Assembly: GCA_007922225.1 (NCBI GenBank)
Contig: ML679971.1
Span: 434,001 to 498,000, forward strand
DNA from: Emydura subglobosa
Taxonomy: Eukaryota; Chordata; Testudines; Chelidae
DNA: 64,000 bases
Direction: 5' to 3'
Position numbers and translations under genes: made by a program. Below the pieces are notes generated by a model. It worked only from the letters and a program-made list of their open reading frames with translations. It was not told the DNA's origin and searched no databases. This document shows, in pieces, positions 1-9,525 of the stretch (positions within the stretch are counted from its first letter, which is position 1; every line of letters begins with the position of its first letter).

Positions 1-520
1 ACTGATTTAAAAGTACTAGCAGCCAGTTGCAGTTTTGGGAATATTAAAGATTAATTGATAAGAGACCGGATTGTGTGACCAGATATGAAACTCACAAGTA
101 CAAGAGTGGTTGCTGAGGGAAGCTGACTGGACTTTGGGGAAAAGCTTTGAGATATGCAGGGCATCGGAGCTATCCAAAAAGAGGATTAGAACCTGGAAGG
201 GCAGCCAGCAGAAACTGTCAACACAATGCATAAGAAAGAGACATCAAAACCAGACATATCATCAGTAGATGACAACACTACAGACACATGCAAGTACTGT
301 GGGAGAAAACATGAAAGACAGAAAGAAAAGTGTCCAGCTTGTGGGAAAAAATGCCATCTCTCTCTGATAAATTTAATCATTTGGCAGCCAAGTGTTTTTT
401 TTCAGAGAAGAAAAGCAGATCCAAGGTACACATAATAATGAAAGAGAGCAACTGTGAGCATGAGGACATTGTATGAGTGACCAAAGAGATGGCAAACACA
501 GTGCAAGAAAATCCTAGTAA
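1..520 (+). pseudogene. Ty3/Gypsy element 1, gag C-terminal remnant with zinc knuckle
   Basis: This is the 3' part of a retrotransposon gag gene, whose product would package element RNA in a capsid. The frame from 226 contains a Cys/His cluster (CKYCGRKH, then KCPACGKKCH). A one-frame shift later the text reads DKFNHLAAKC, the second half of a CCHC knuckle in which one Cys has become Ser. It lies directly upstream of a protease/RT region in the same orientation, as expected for Gypsy order. The 5' LTR and the rest of gag are outside the window. The copy is frameshifted and cannot be functional. Zinc-knuckle spacing matches Gypsy elements common in reptile genomes; the clade assignment is from memory. 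Confidence 0.75.
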
Positions 521-1720
521 GCACCAGCCTTGTTGTATGCAGCCATGCTACTTGGGAAGAAAGTGATACAATTTCAGTTAGATTGATGGGGATAATGTTA
601 CAACTTGTGCTACAGTCTTAACCCAGACATATTGTTGGAAGAGACTAACCAGCTGTTCACTACATACAACCATACCAAATTAAAGCCCATTGGGGAAATG
701 TAACATTAAATTAGGAAATCCAAGGAACGCAAGAATACAGCTGGGCTTTGTGGTCATAGATGATGAGAGCAGTACCACTTCTGGGCAACAAGGCTGCCTA
801 AGACAGGAACTGGATAAAAGTACAGTTCCAGGACACAATAAAAATGGATAGCAAGATTACTAAAGATACCTTGGATGATATGACCTGGGACCAAGCGATG
901 ATACAGGAGGAGTATCGAGATTTGTTTCAGGGAGATGGATGGCTATATGGTGTTTATAAAATAGGGACTGACACCAGTGTGAAGACAGTTAAATTGCCAA
1001 AAAGAAAAGTACCCACTGCATTACTACAGCCACTGAAAGATGAACCGCAGATCCTACAGAATTGTGGAATTATTCCACTTGTAGAGAAGAGCACAGACTG
1101 GATAAGCAGTTGTGTGGTGGTAAAAAAGCCATCCGGAAAGTGGAGACTATTCATAGACCAAAAGACTTTAACCAAAGCTTTGAAATGGCGTCATTCCCCT
1201 CTGCCTACAATTGAGGACATTTTACCAGATCTGTCTAAACAGAGATATTTTACAGAATGTGATGTAAAAAGTGGATTCTGACACATTGAATTGGATGAAA
1301 AATCCAGTTACTTGACAACCGTCGCAACTCCATTTGGGAGGTACTGATGGTTAAGGATGCCAATAGGAATCAATTCAGTACCAGAGGTATTCCAGGGCAG
1401 ACTGCCCCAAGTATTGGAGGGCCTGACAGGAATCTGGACAATACCAGATGATGTGTTGATAGTGGGTGGGAATGACAATCCAGAACAAGTTTAATGAGAT
1501 CATGACTACAAATTATTACATTTTTTTTTAGAGAGATTCAGAGAAAAAATATTAAATTGAACTTGGGCAAGCTCAAGTTGAGAGTAATGGAGTTGCCATA
1601 AATTGGACATTGGTTGACCTCCAAAGTCCTGAAAGTAGACCCAGAAAAATTAAGAGCAGTTAGAGAAATGCCCAGATCCAGTGATCTTCCGGGGACTCCT
1701 GGGAATGGTCAGTTATTTAG
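521..1720 (+). pseudogene. Ty3/Gypsy element 1, protease to reverse transcriptase remnant
   Basis: Positions 521-843 correspond to the expected protease but are too decayed to show a DSG motif. An open frame at 844-1281 is the N-terminal half of a Gypsy reverse transcriptase: it has VVVKKPSGKWRLFID, then the finger/palm stretch SPLPTIEDILPDL and TECDVKSGF, where the first catalytic Asp lies. After a stop at 1279 the homology goes on (HIELDEKSSYLTT, then a P-F-G-R-Y segment near 1330). The YxDD box survives only as IPDD near 1447, so the Tyr is lost. Multiple frameshifts follow. Adjacent gag and RNase H confirm the identity. It is dead. Confidence 0.85.
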
Positions 1721-1819
1721 CAAAGTTTTGCAACCATCTGTCTGAGAGATGCAAGATCTGAGACAAATGACTCATTGAGACTTCTTATGGAAATGGATGG
1801 ATGAGCAAGCATTCTGGAA

Positions 1820-2340
1820 AATAAAAGAACATTGGGAAACGTCCCATTTTGATATATTACAACCCTTGATGCTGCAATATGACACATCCAAGTTGGGTCT
1901 AAGAGATACCATGCTGCAAGGGGGACAGCCTGTTGCATTTGCAGCAGTACATTGTCCGTGACAGAGAAGGGCTCTGCTCAAATTGAAACAGTTGTTAGCA
2001 ATACTCTCTGGAATGGCAAAAATCCACCACTGCACTTAACGATCACACTGTGGGCATACACTCTGATCATAAACCTCTCAAAAGCATTTGGAGAAAGCCA
2101 TTACAAGTGCACCAAAACACTTACAGCGGATGAAGATACGACTGCAGTACTATGCAGGCAGAGACTTGGTGTTAGTAAACCCCTTGAGCTGTGCATACCT
2201 GCCAGAATCCTGGAAAGAGGAATCCATGGAGGCTGGGATGGAGACAATAGATATGTACAGTATTTACAAAAGGCTGAGAGAGGTAAAGATCAAGACAGAA
2301 TGCTTCAGACATTGAAACCCATGATTCTTTAAGGATGGCC
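1820..2340 (+). pseudogene. Ty3/Gypsy element 1, RNase H remnant
   Basis: Read across frames, this segment resembles the RNase H region that follows Gypsy RT: a stretch with QYDTSKLGL (the first acidic residue), then QGGQPVAFAA, then LLAILSGMAKIHH, and near 2080-2150 KAITSAPKHLQRMKIRLQYY, the usual end of the domain before the chromatin/integrase linker. Several stops and shifts break it. It sits between the RT and integrase of the same element on the same strand, which supports the call more than any single motif. Confidence 0.75.
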
Positions 2341-2379
2341 AGCAACAAAAGACCAAGCACCTAAAGAGAGAACACCATT

Positions 2380-3460
2380 CTTTCAGATAAGAGATGAGTC
2401 ATGTGTACAGAATGGCGTTATATTTCAGGGAGAAAGAGCAGGTCTTCCAGAAGCTTTTAGGAATGAGATTATGCACAAAGTTCATTCATTACATCTGGGA
2501 ATTGAGGTTGCTTAAGGTGAGCCAAAGAGAATATATACTGGCCAAAAATGAATGAGCAATTATGAACATTCATGAAAAAGTGTGATGTAGGCAGATCTTG
2601 GGAAGACCGTCAACTGAAAGAAACTCTGTGGCAACATGAAATTCCAGAATGACCATGGGCAAAGGTGGATTTGTTTACCTTTGAAGACAAAGGATACAAA
2701 ATAATTGTAGACTATTTTTCCAGTTTCTGGGAGATAGACTATTTACCAGACACAGGATTCCGAACAGTCACATGGAAGGTAAAAACGCACTTTGCATGGT
2801 ACAGGATAATGGATATTGTGTGTTCTGATAATGAGCCACAGTTTCTTTCAGGAGAGTTCTGGAAGTTCAAGAAGGACTGGGATTTTGATCACATAATACC
2901 TTCATCAGGGTATCCTCAAAGCAATGGCAAAGTGGAATCAGCAATGCTAAGAAACTGGAAAAAAGCAAAAACTGCAGAGGCTGACCCATGCTTAGCACTA
3001 CTACACAGGAATACTCTCTTGCAAGGCCTGCATTCTAGTCTGGTCCAAAGATTGATCATCCAGAGAACAAAGACACTCTTGCCAACAAGCAGAAGATTAT
3101 TAGAGTCAAGGTATTCAGTTACTTCACAACTACAGAGAAACCAACAAAAAAGACAAGTGCGTTGTTACAACAAATCCTCAAGAGATCTGCTGGATCCGGA
3201 GCCAGGTGACAAAGTGCATATACAATCATTAACAAAACATGGTAAGTTATGGCACAAAGCTACAGTGATGCAACCAGGAAATCGAAGATCATATCACGTA
3301 CAAATGGACAATGAACAGATAGTGAGGCAAAACCATATGCACCTCAGGAAAATAAAAGAAACCTCTAAGGACAGTCTGAACAACACACATCTTAGGGTTC
3401 TACAGAAGGAGACTCCTGAGTCTGAGTTGTTAGAGGTGGGCAATGTTGGGGCATAACAGA
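2380..3460 (+). pseudogene. Ty3/Gypsy element 1, integrase remnant
   Basis: The 263-residue open frame at 2665-3456 is the catalytic core and C-terminal part of a retrotransposon integrase. The DDE triad is visible: D2 (in DLFTFED), D55 (in CSDNEPQF) and E91 (in NGKVESAM), with 35 residues between the second D and the E, as in the DD35E family. The N-terminal HHCC zinc-binding part (about 2380-2640) is broken by stops. After residue 150 a basic tail follows, with an SH3-like stretch (PGDKVHIQSLTKHGKLW). This is the best preserved domain of the element, but with no intact upstream polyprotein it is a relic. Confidence 0.85.
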
Positions 3461-3645
3461 GGAAAGACAGGAGGAAGAGAGTGTTTTGACAGAGACTCCA
3501 GAAACACTAAGCACAGAGACTGTGGTTGACCAGACTAGAGGAACAGAGCACCAGGGAGGCACTAGTGACCTATACTGTGCTAGAGGAGGGTGGATTGTTT
3601 AAACACCTGCTCATCTGAGGGATTCTGTGTGATGGACTTCCAAGT
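3461..3645 (+). other. Gypsy element 1 tail interrupted by CR1
   Basis: This stretch runs on from the integrase C-terminal tail without a clear domain. It is cut at about 3646 by an antisense CR1 insertion. The element seems to resume after 4660. Confidence 0.5.
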
Positions 3646-4660
3646 TCATAGAATCATAGAGTTGGAAGGGACCTCAGGAGGTCATCTAGTCCAACCCCCT
3701 GCTCAAAGCAGGACTAACCTCAGCTATATCATCCCAACCAGGGCTTTGTCAAGCCTCAGCTTAAAAACCTGTAAGGATGGAGATTCCACCACCTCCCTAG
3801 ATAACCCATTCCAATGCTTCACCACCCTCCTAGTAAAAAACGTTTTCCTAATGTCCAACCTAGACCTCCCCCCCTGCAACTTGAGACCGTTGCTCCTTGT
3901 TCTGTCATCTGCCACCACCGAGAACAGACTAGCCCCATCCTCCCTGGAACCCCCTTTCAGGTAGTTAAAAGCTGCTATCAAATCCCCCCTCACTCTTCTC
4001 TTTTGCAGACTAAACAAGCCCAGTTCCCTCAGCCTCTCCTCATAAGTCCTGTGCTCCAGCCCCCTAATCATTTTGGTTGCCCTCCGCTGCACTCTCTCCA
4101 AATTGTCCACATCTTTTTTGTAGTGGGGGGCCCAAAACTGGACACAGTATTCTAAATGCGGCCTCACCAATGCCGAATAGAGGGGAATAATCACTTCCCG
4201 TGACCTGCTGGCAATGCCCCTCCTAATGCAGCCCAATATTCCATTAGCCTTCTTGACAACCAGGGCACACTGCTGACTCATATCCAGCTTTTTATCCACC
4301 GTTACCCCCAGGTCCTTTTCTGCAGAGCTGCTGCCCAGCTCGTCGGTCCCCAGTCTATAGCTGTGCATGGGATTCTTCCTTCCTAAGTGGAGGACTCTGC
4401 ACTTGTCCTTGTTGAACCTCATTAGATTTCTTTTGGCCCAATCCTCCAGTTTGTTTAGGTCACTCTGTATCCTATCCCTACCCTCCAGGGTATCTACCAC
4501 TCCCCCCAGCTTAGTGTCGTCCGCAAACTTGCTGAGGGTGCAATCTACCCCATCCTCCAGATCATTAATAAAGATGTTGAACAAAACCGGCCCCAGGACA
4601 GACCCCTGGGGAACTCCACTTGTGACCGGTTGCCAGCTAGACATGGAGCCATTGATCACT
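3646..4660 (-). mobile_element. CR1 LINE, 5'-truncated, antisense
   Basis: The plus-strand left edge carries the reverse complement of the CR1 3' tail (TCATAGAATCATAGAGTTGG). The body is the 3' part of ORF2 plus the 3' UTR. The right edge at about 4660 is an abrupt 5' truncation, typical of CR1. It is inserted into Gypsy element 1. It is very close in sequence to the plus-strand CR1 at 36966-39141, so it belongs to the same subfamily and is fairly young. No clear target-site duplication is seen, as usual for CR1. Confidence 0.92.
3724..4659 (-). pseudogene. CR1 ORF2 reverse transcriptase, C-terminal 311 residues, frame intact
   Basis: This is the C-terminal palm/thumb part of the CR1 non-LTR reverse transcriptase. 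The open frame begins in the RT box [19 protein letters not shown], has the catalytic FADDTKLGG motif near residue 45, and runs on through LHLGRKNP and the conserved C-terminal HLEYCVQFW and RATKMIRGL segments to the natural stop. The endonuclease and RT N-terminus are missing through 5' truncation, so no active enzyme can be made. The lack of any stop or frameshift over 311 codons suggests a recent insertion. Confidence 0.9.
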
Positions 4661-4800
4661 GTACAGGTATATAGCTAGACAAACTGATAAGTGAATGAAC
4701 GTAGTCACTGTAGGAACAGTCAGCATCTGAAAGGAATATGTTAGGTTATCTTATCAGTTATTCCTGAGGCGTTCAACAATTTTCTTTAAAAGAGAAGGGA
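4661..4800 (+). other. Gypsy element 1 3' end with polypurine tract
   Basis: The sequence resumes after the CR1 insertion. At 4788-4800 there is an A/G run (TAAAAGAGAAGGGA) immediately followed by TGTAAGAATATG. This is the usual layout of a retrotransposon polypurine tract (plus-strand primer) next to the TG start of a 3' LTR. Confidence 0.55.
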
Positions 4801-4984
4801 TGTAAGAATATGAAAGTGTAGCAGACACACTTAGGCAGCATATTGTTTCCTGGGGGGAAACGCTTGAAAGTGACACCTCCTGGGTAACTGTCTGAGAAGC
4901 CATAAGGATGAAGAAACCATATTGTAAGCAGCCACAATAAAGCTGGAGTTTGTTAATTAACCCTGTGTTGGAATGAGATCTTGT
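4801..4984 (+). repeat. Probable 3' LTR of Gypsy element 1
   Basis: It begins with TGT right after the polypurine tract and contains an AATAAA polyadenylation signal at 4936-4941. It ends without a clear CA before the gag start codon of the next element at 4985. There is no second LTR copy in the window to compare with, so the boundary on the right is inferred. Confidence 0.5.
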
Positions 4985-5340
4985 ATGGCAGATGCTCAGG
5001 AAACACCAAAGCATGAAACAGCACAGCTGGTTGCCGAGAATCAGGCACTGCAGGAGCAAGTCCATCAGTTCTGTGCAGAGAACAATCTGCTTCACGCCCA
5101 ACCAGCCACATCACCCCCTGAGCCAGGACCTGTCATCACCCTCGTGGAGTGCTTCAGTGGGGATCATTGCAAATTTCGAGGTTTCAGGAACCAGTGCCAT
5201 CTCTTGTTCTTGCTTCGCCTTCAAACACATTCATCCATCCAGACCAAGGTAGGCCCGGATTGATAACTAGCTGCATGAACAGTGGGAAAAAAGACGAAGG
5301 GTGTTGTCATAGTCGCGCCTCCTGCTATTGAGTCCTGCTT
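4985..5340 (+). pseudogene. Ty3/Gypsy (Sushi-type) element 2, gag start
   Basis: An ATG at 4985 opens a frame starting MADAQETPKHETAQLV with a heptad-like Leu/Gln stretch (residues 10-35), then FSGDHCKFRGFRNQCHLLFL. That FSGD..KFRGF..QC pattern is the gag capsid signature shared by Sushi-type Gypsy elements and the domesticated PEG10/RTL genes of mammals. The frame is lost after about 5263. Broken downstream domains show it is a retrotransposon relic and not a domesticated gene. An upstream in-frame ATG at 4973 falls inside the preceding LTR and is less likely to be the real start. Confidence 0.8.
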
Positions 5341-5720
5341 CTCAAGTCAAGCCGTTGTAGGTCATCTTGGTCAAGTGGTCTTCACCTGTGTTTCTATTGT
5401 GGCAAACTGGTTCATGATATCTCTCGTGGCCTCATGAAGAATCCAAACCTAAGAGACTCAGGAAAATGGGATAGACAAGCCTCATGAAGGGGACTGGCCT
5501 GGGGACCTTGACAAAATGTTCCCCTGAGTCTTAAGCCATGGTCCTATCCAGAACATGTGCTGAACTCTGCCAATCAACACCGCATTTACAACTACTGGAC
5601 GAGCTACCTGTCCCAGAGTAGCCCCTTTCAATCCCTACACAGCAGGCTCTCATTGACTCAGGTACAGGAGATAACTTTAACAACCTGGATGAGGCCCAGA
5701 CCCTGAAGATCCCTCTAAGG
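5341..5720 (+). pseudogene. Sushi element 2, zinc knuckle and protease remnant
   Basis: Near 5390-5430 the frame reads CFYCGKLVHDIS: the C-x2-C-x4-H part of a nucleocapsid zinc knuckle, with the last Cys lost. At 5652-5663 it reads IDSG within QALIDSGTG, the catalytic aspartic protease motif. Stops and shifts lie between them. Order and spacing fit the gag-protease junction of a Gypsy polyprotein. Confidence 0.7.
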
Positions 5721-6140
5721 CCCAGGCCCCCTTCTGGACCTAGAAGACACAGTTGATGGGTTCCCCCTATTCTCCGGTTTGGTGGCCACAGAGAATGTAT
5801 TCCTGGAAGTCATTATGAAAGGGCACAGAAAGACTCAACAGTTCAGTGCTATTCACTCCTGGCATTTTCCCCTGATCCTGGGTATTTCTTAGCTGACCCT
5901 CCGTAATAAACTCATCCACTGGCACAAACTAAAGGTCAGCTTCTCTCCAGAATATTGTCAACAGCACTGCTTGACCCTGGGAAATAGGGAGCAACCTGTA
6001 GAGCCCCAATAGTTGCAAGCTGGGGTAACTGGTCCAACAGACTTGCCCACTGATGCCGAACCTCGACTTCTGCCCAAGTACAGTGACTTAGCCAATGTAT
6101 TTTAATCCCTAAACTATTGGACAATATGGGCCCATCCAGA
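5721..6140 (+). other. Sushi element 2, decayed protease-RT linker
   Basis: No recognisable domain is left, but the stretch lies between the protease motif and the RT of the same element and is about the expected length for that linker. Confidence 0.45.
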
Positions 6141-7000
6141 TATATGTCAAGCTGGACCTCCGAGGGGTATATAGTCTAGTATGTTTTAGAGCTGGAGACA
6201 AATGGAAGACTGCCTTTCGAACCCACTATGGACACTGACTATCTTGTGATGCCTGTTGTTTTGACCAGTGCCTCTGCCATGTTCCAACATTTTATTAGCG
6301 ACATGTTCTGGGACATTCTGGACCAACACACGGTGATATACCTGGACAACATACTTATTTTTTCAGATAGTGCTGAGAAAACACACCATGCATGTCCCTT
6401 CCATCCTTGGAAGGCTACGCCAACATGGCCTGTACACCAAGCTGGAGAAGTGTGTTTTTGTTCAGGACTCCATAGAATTCTTGGGGTTCATCCTATCCCC
6501 TGAGGATAGCGAGATGAATCCTCATAAGGTGAAGGCGGTCCTCGAGTGGGCAGCTCCACAGAATGTCTGAGAACTACAACGCTGCTTGGGATTCATGAAG
6601 TTCTATGGGTGATTTATCTTGAAGTTCTTAGAGCGCATCGGTCCCCCTCACTACTCTGCTCCTCAATAATATCAAATTCCTGTGGCCTACCAGGCCTTCG
6701 AGCAACTGAAGGTTGCATTTACCATGTCTAATCCATCCACTGCGCAAGCCTTCATTGTTGAAGCTGACACTTCCAATGTGGCAACTGGGGCAGTACTTTC
6801 CCAGAGACATGGCCCCTAGCAGCAAACGTGCCTTTTACTTCTGGAAACTCTTACTCACGGAACAGAATTATGAGATCCTGGACAAAAGACTCCAGGTAAT
6901 CAAAACTACCTTTGAGGAATTGTGCTACTATCGGAAAAGGGGCAGGTACTCCATCCAGGTATACACCATCCATAAAAATTTAGAATAATTGCATAAGGTC
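6141..7000 (+). pseudogene. Sushi element 2, reverse transcriptase and RNase H remnant
   Basis: RT motifs in order: [19 protein letters not shown] (about 6148-6205) then [21 protein letters not shown] (6274-6309); the active site at 6339-6350 reads YLDN where functional enzymes have YLDD, so a catalytic Asp is lost; then LRQHGLYTKLEKCVF and IEFLGFILSPED (about 6410-6510), and LEWAAPQNV (6543-6569). RNase H begins about 6758 with VEADTSNVATGAVLSQR. At least four frame changes are needed to follow it. It is an inactive relic. Confidence 0.88.
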
Positions 7001-7700
7001 AAGCTACAGCTCTGGTGAACTCTGTGTTTTTTTCACATCACAACTTTGCAATCTTCGGGTGTCCAGGAACTAAAAATAGCAATGCCAACACTTGGTCCCA
7101 GAAGAGAGAACACTACACAGAAGTGATGGGCTTGAACCCTGAAATCTGAAACACCTTTAAGCCTCATAACTTCCCGGGCATGGCCCCCTGCCAACACTTG
7201 CTTATCCTGACATGATAAACCTCAGCTCAGGGGATACCTCCCAACAAGCAGGAAGCCATAAACAGGGAACGCTATAACAGGCCAGGCTCATAAACAGGAT
7301 TACCAGTTCTTGGGTCCCTACCAAACATGCCACAAAATCAGGTCGGTCACCTTTGAACTTGTCCTGCCCTGATCCCTTCGAATCCACCTGTTTTTTCATA
7401 TGTCACTTCTGAATCCCCGTATACAGCACCTGTTTGCTCACCACTCCCAAACGTCCTGCTGCTGCTGCTATGTGTTCAAAGTCACGATAAATATGTCATC
7501 CATGAGAGCTTTGATGCCAGAACGAGATGCGGTAAACTCTGATATTTGATTGATTTGGAAGGGTTACAGTCCCGAAGAATGCTCCTGGGACCCCACAGAA
7601 AACATCCATGCTCCTGACCTGCTAAAGACCATCCACAAGAGACACACCAGGAAACCCACCCCACTAACACCCAAAGGGCACTCTAAGGGCTGGCAGGTTA
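7001..7700 (+). other. Sushi element 2, decayed RNase H end and downstream
   Basis: Near 7030-7100 the frame gives TSQLCN followed by a degraded counterpart of the end of RNase H (a PGTKN-like stretch). After that I see no integrase signature; the integrase is deleted or too decayed to read. Confidence 0.4.
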
Positions 7701-8235
7701 TGTGAGGGATCTCAGGTCTCTAACTTGGGTCCCAAAGCCGTCCTCAGACTGCAGCCACCACCCAGCGGTTTGTTGGCACCAGCAGGAAATGTGGGCTGGT
7801 TGGCCCTAGCTCACCAGAAGCACCGACTACGAAGCTTCTAATTGGAGCAGTTGTCTGACCTCTCTGATTTGCTCAGATTTGCTACTTAAATCAGAAGGAG
7901 GCAGAGGAAGTTTTCGGAGCAACTGAGTGAATCCGTGGCTGAGTGCTACATCAGACTGTGCCCTCTCGACTCTTCATGCCCGCCTCATTCCTGGTTCCTG
8001 TCCTTCTGCCTTGTTCCAGGTCCCTGCTTCTGTGCCCCACCTGACCCTGGCTCCAATCCTCGGCCTGACTCTGGCTCCAGCTCTGACTCTCGGAGCTGGT
8101 TCTTGGCTCTGACCTCTTGCTGGGACCACAAGGACTGACCTCCATTGCTCTGACCATCTCTGTCCCAGTCCATGACACATACATCTCCATTACGGTAGCT
8201 TCTGAACAACTTGCAACCTACAATATATTTATCCC
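7701..8235 (+). repeat. Possible 3' LTR or UTR of Sushi element 2
   Basis: A GC- and CT-rich stretch with internal short repeats of a GACTCTGGCTCC-type unit (about 8045-8110), typical of the leader or LTR of Sushi-type elements. The CT-rich pattern gives several long but meaningless frames. No TG..CA ends or second LTR are available, so this is tentative. Confidence 0.35.
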
Positions 8236-8239
8236 CATA

Positions 8240-8365
8240 AGACCCTGGAAGGTAGGGCAGTGCTACTGTCCCATTTTACAGATAGGACACTGAGGCACAG
8301 AGAGATGAAGTGACTTGTCCACAGTCATATAAGAATATGGGGTATAGCAGGGACTTGAACCCAGG
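8240..8365 (-). repeat. MIR-type SINE, antisense
   Basis: The plus strand reads as the reverse complement of a MIR core: CATTTTACAGATAGGACACT, then GAGGCACAGAGAGATGAAGT, then GACTTGTCCACAGTCA and TTGAACCCAGG. Confidence 0.85.
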
Positions 8366-8840
8366 TGTAACAGGGTGGTGAGTCCCTTTAAGAGCTGGGG
8401 GATGGGAGAACAGCCCGCTCTGTTCTGAAGAGGACACTGCAGGCAAGTGCTGAGAATCATCTGACCCAGTTGGACAGCATCAGGTGAGCTGGCACTGATG
8501 TTTCCCAGGTAGGGGATATAAATGAGGGCCCCAGCTCCATGAGGGAGTCTGGGATCAGGAGAGGGCTGGAAAGACACACTCCTGTGGCTATAACAGAAGA
8601 CTGCAAGAAGACAAGAAGGCCCTGCAGACAACCTTAGATTGAGGAAGATCCTGATTTTTAAGCCAGAAGGCCTCATGATCTAGGTTGGGAACAGTACTAT
8701 TATTTTGGGCTGTTTTTCCATGTTTCTTTTTTGTGTGTTGGAGAATAAACCGGGCCCTGATAAAGGCTACGAACTGAAGTGGGTGCGGCCAATTGTTTTT
8801 CTCAGGCAGGTGACTGAGTCCATCAGCCAATACGGGACCT
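8366..8840 (+). repeat. Solo LTR, family A copy 1
   Basis: It begins TGTAACAGGG directly after the SINE, has a TATA-like GATATAAATG at 8515-8524, and an AATAAA at 8744-8749. A related sequence lies at 55684-55960, with AATAAACC(T/G)...CCCTGA shared around the polyadenylation signal. No internal coding region is attached, so it is a solo LTR. The right edge is uncertain. Confidence 0.6.
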
Positions 8841-9289
8841 GCCAAATCCCAGCTAGCGCCCAAATTACCGGAGCATTGTGTCTCTCTATTCTGTTTGGCA
8901 AGTGGTTATCAGAATTTATGCTGGCTGGAAATCTCATTAAATCAGATCTTGTGGGGGAAATTTCAAAGTTTACTTTGAGTTTGGCTTAGAGGAAAATATC
9001 CCATGAATAGCTTTAATTGTAATATTTAAGTACTTCTGCTCCTGGATGGAAGTTGGTAGTACAGAGGCATGCTCAACTTTTTTGAGGTTCTGAAAAATGT
9101 GATTTAAAAAAAAAAGATTAGGATTCAGCTCAAAGTTTGGAGGAACAATGGGTTCAGTTCTAGAATGGCTGTTATTAATTATTTTGAATTTCATTTGTTC
9201 TTCAAGTTCCTCGATGTCATCAAAGCCCCATTGTGCGGTGAGTGCCGAGGACAATCTTAAATAAACAAGATGAATGATGGGAGGGAGAA
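8841..9289. other. No gene seen
   Basis: Unclassified AT-rich non-coding sequence with a short A run at 9107-9116. No exon-like stretch with splice sites is visible. Confidence 0.5.
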
Positions 9290-9525
9290 AGGAGGTGGTG
9301 GTGTTCCTGTTTCACAGATGGGGAAACTGAGGTACAGAGCTCATGGGCCTCCCTTTCAGAGGTGCTGAGTTTCCCCAGCTCCAGCTGAAGTCCATGGGAA
9401 ATGGAGGTGATGTGCATCTCTGAAAATCAGGCACTGCAAGAAACCGAAGGTCACCCACGGAGTGTTAGCTGAGTCAGGATTTGCACTCAGATCTCCAGAG
9501 TTCCAGTCTAGTGCTTTAACCAGAC
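9290..9525 (-). repeat. MIR-type SINE, antisense
   Basis: Reverse-complement MIR core: TTTCACAGATGGGGAAACTG then GAGGTACAGAG at 9309-9340, followed by the degraded tRNA-like end with CCAGTCTAGTGCTTTAACCA at 9503-9522. Confidence 0.75.

Noticed and set aside
4985..5263. Sushi gag considered as a domesticated RTL/PEG10-like gene
   Set aside because: The frame is lost after less than 100 codons, and the downstream protease, RT and RNase H are all broken.
1..8200. Two Gypsy relics considered as an integrated retrovirus
   Set aside because: No envelope-like frame was seen, and the gag and RT motifs match Ty3/Gypsy retrotransposons.
7927..8209. Overlapping long frames on both strands with Pro/Ser and Arg/Glu-rich peptides
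   Set aside because: They arise from a CT-rich tandem-like stretch, probably an LTR or leader of the Sushi element; no protein family recognised.
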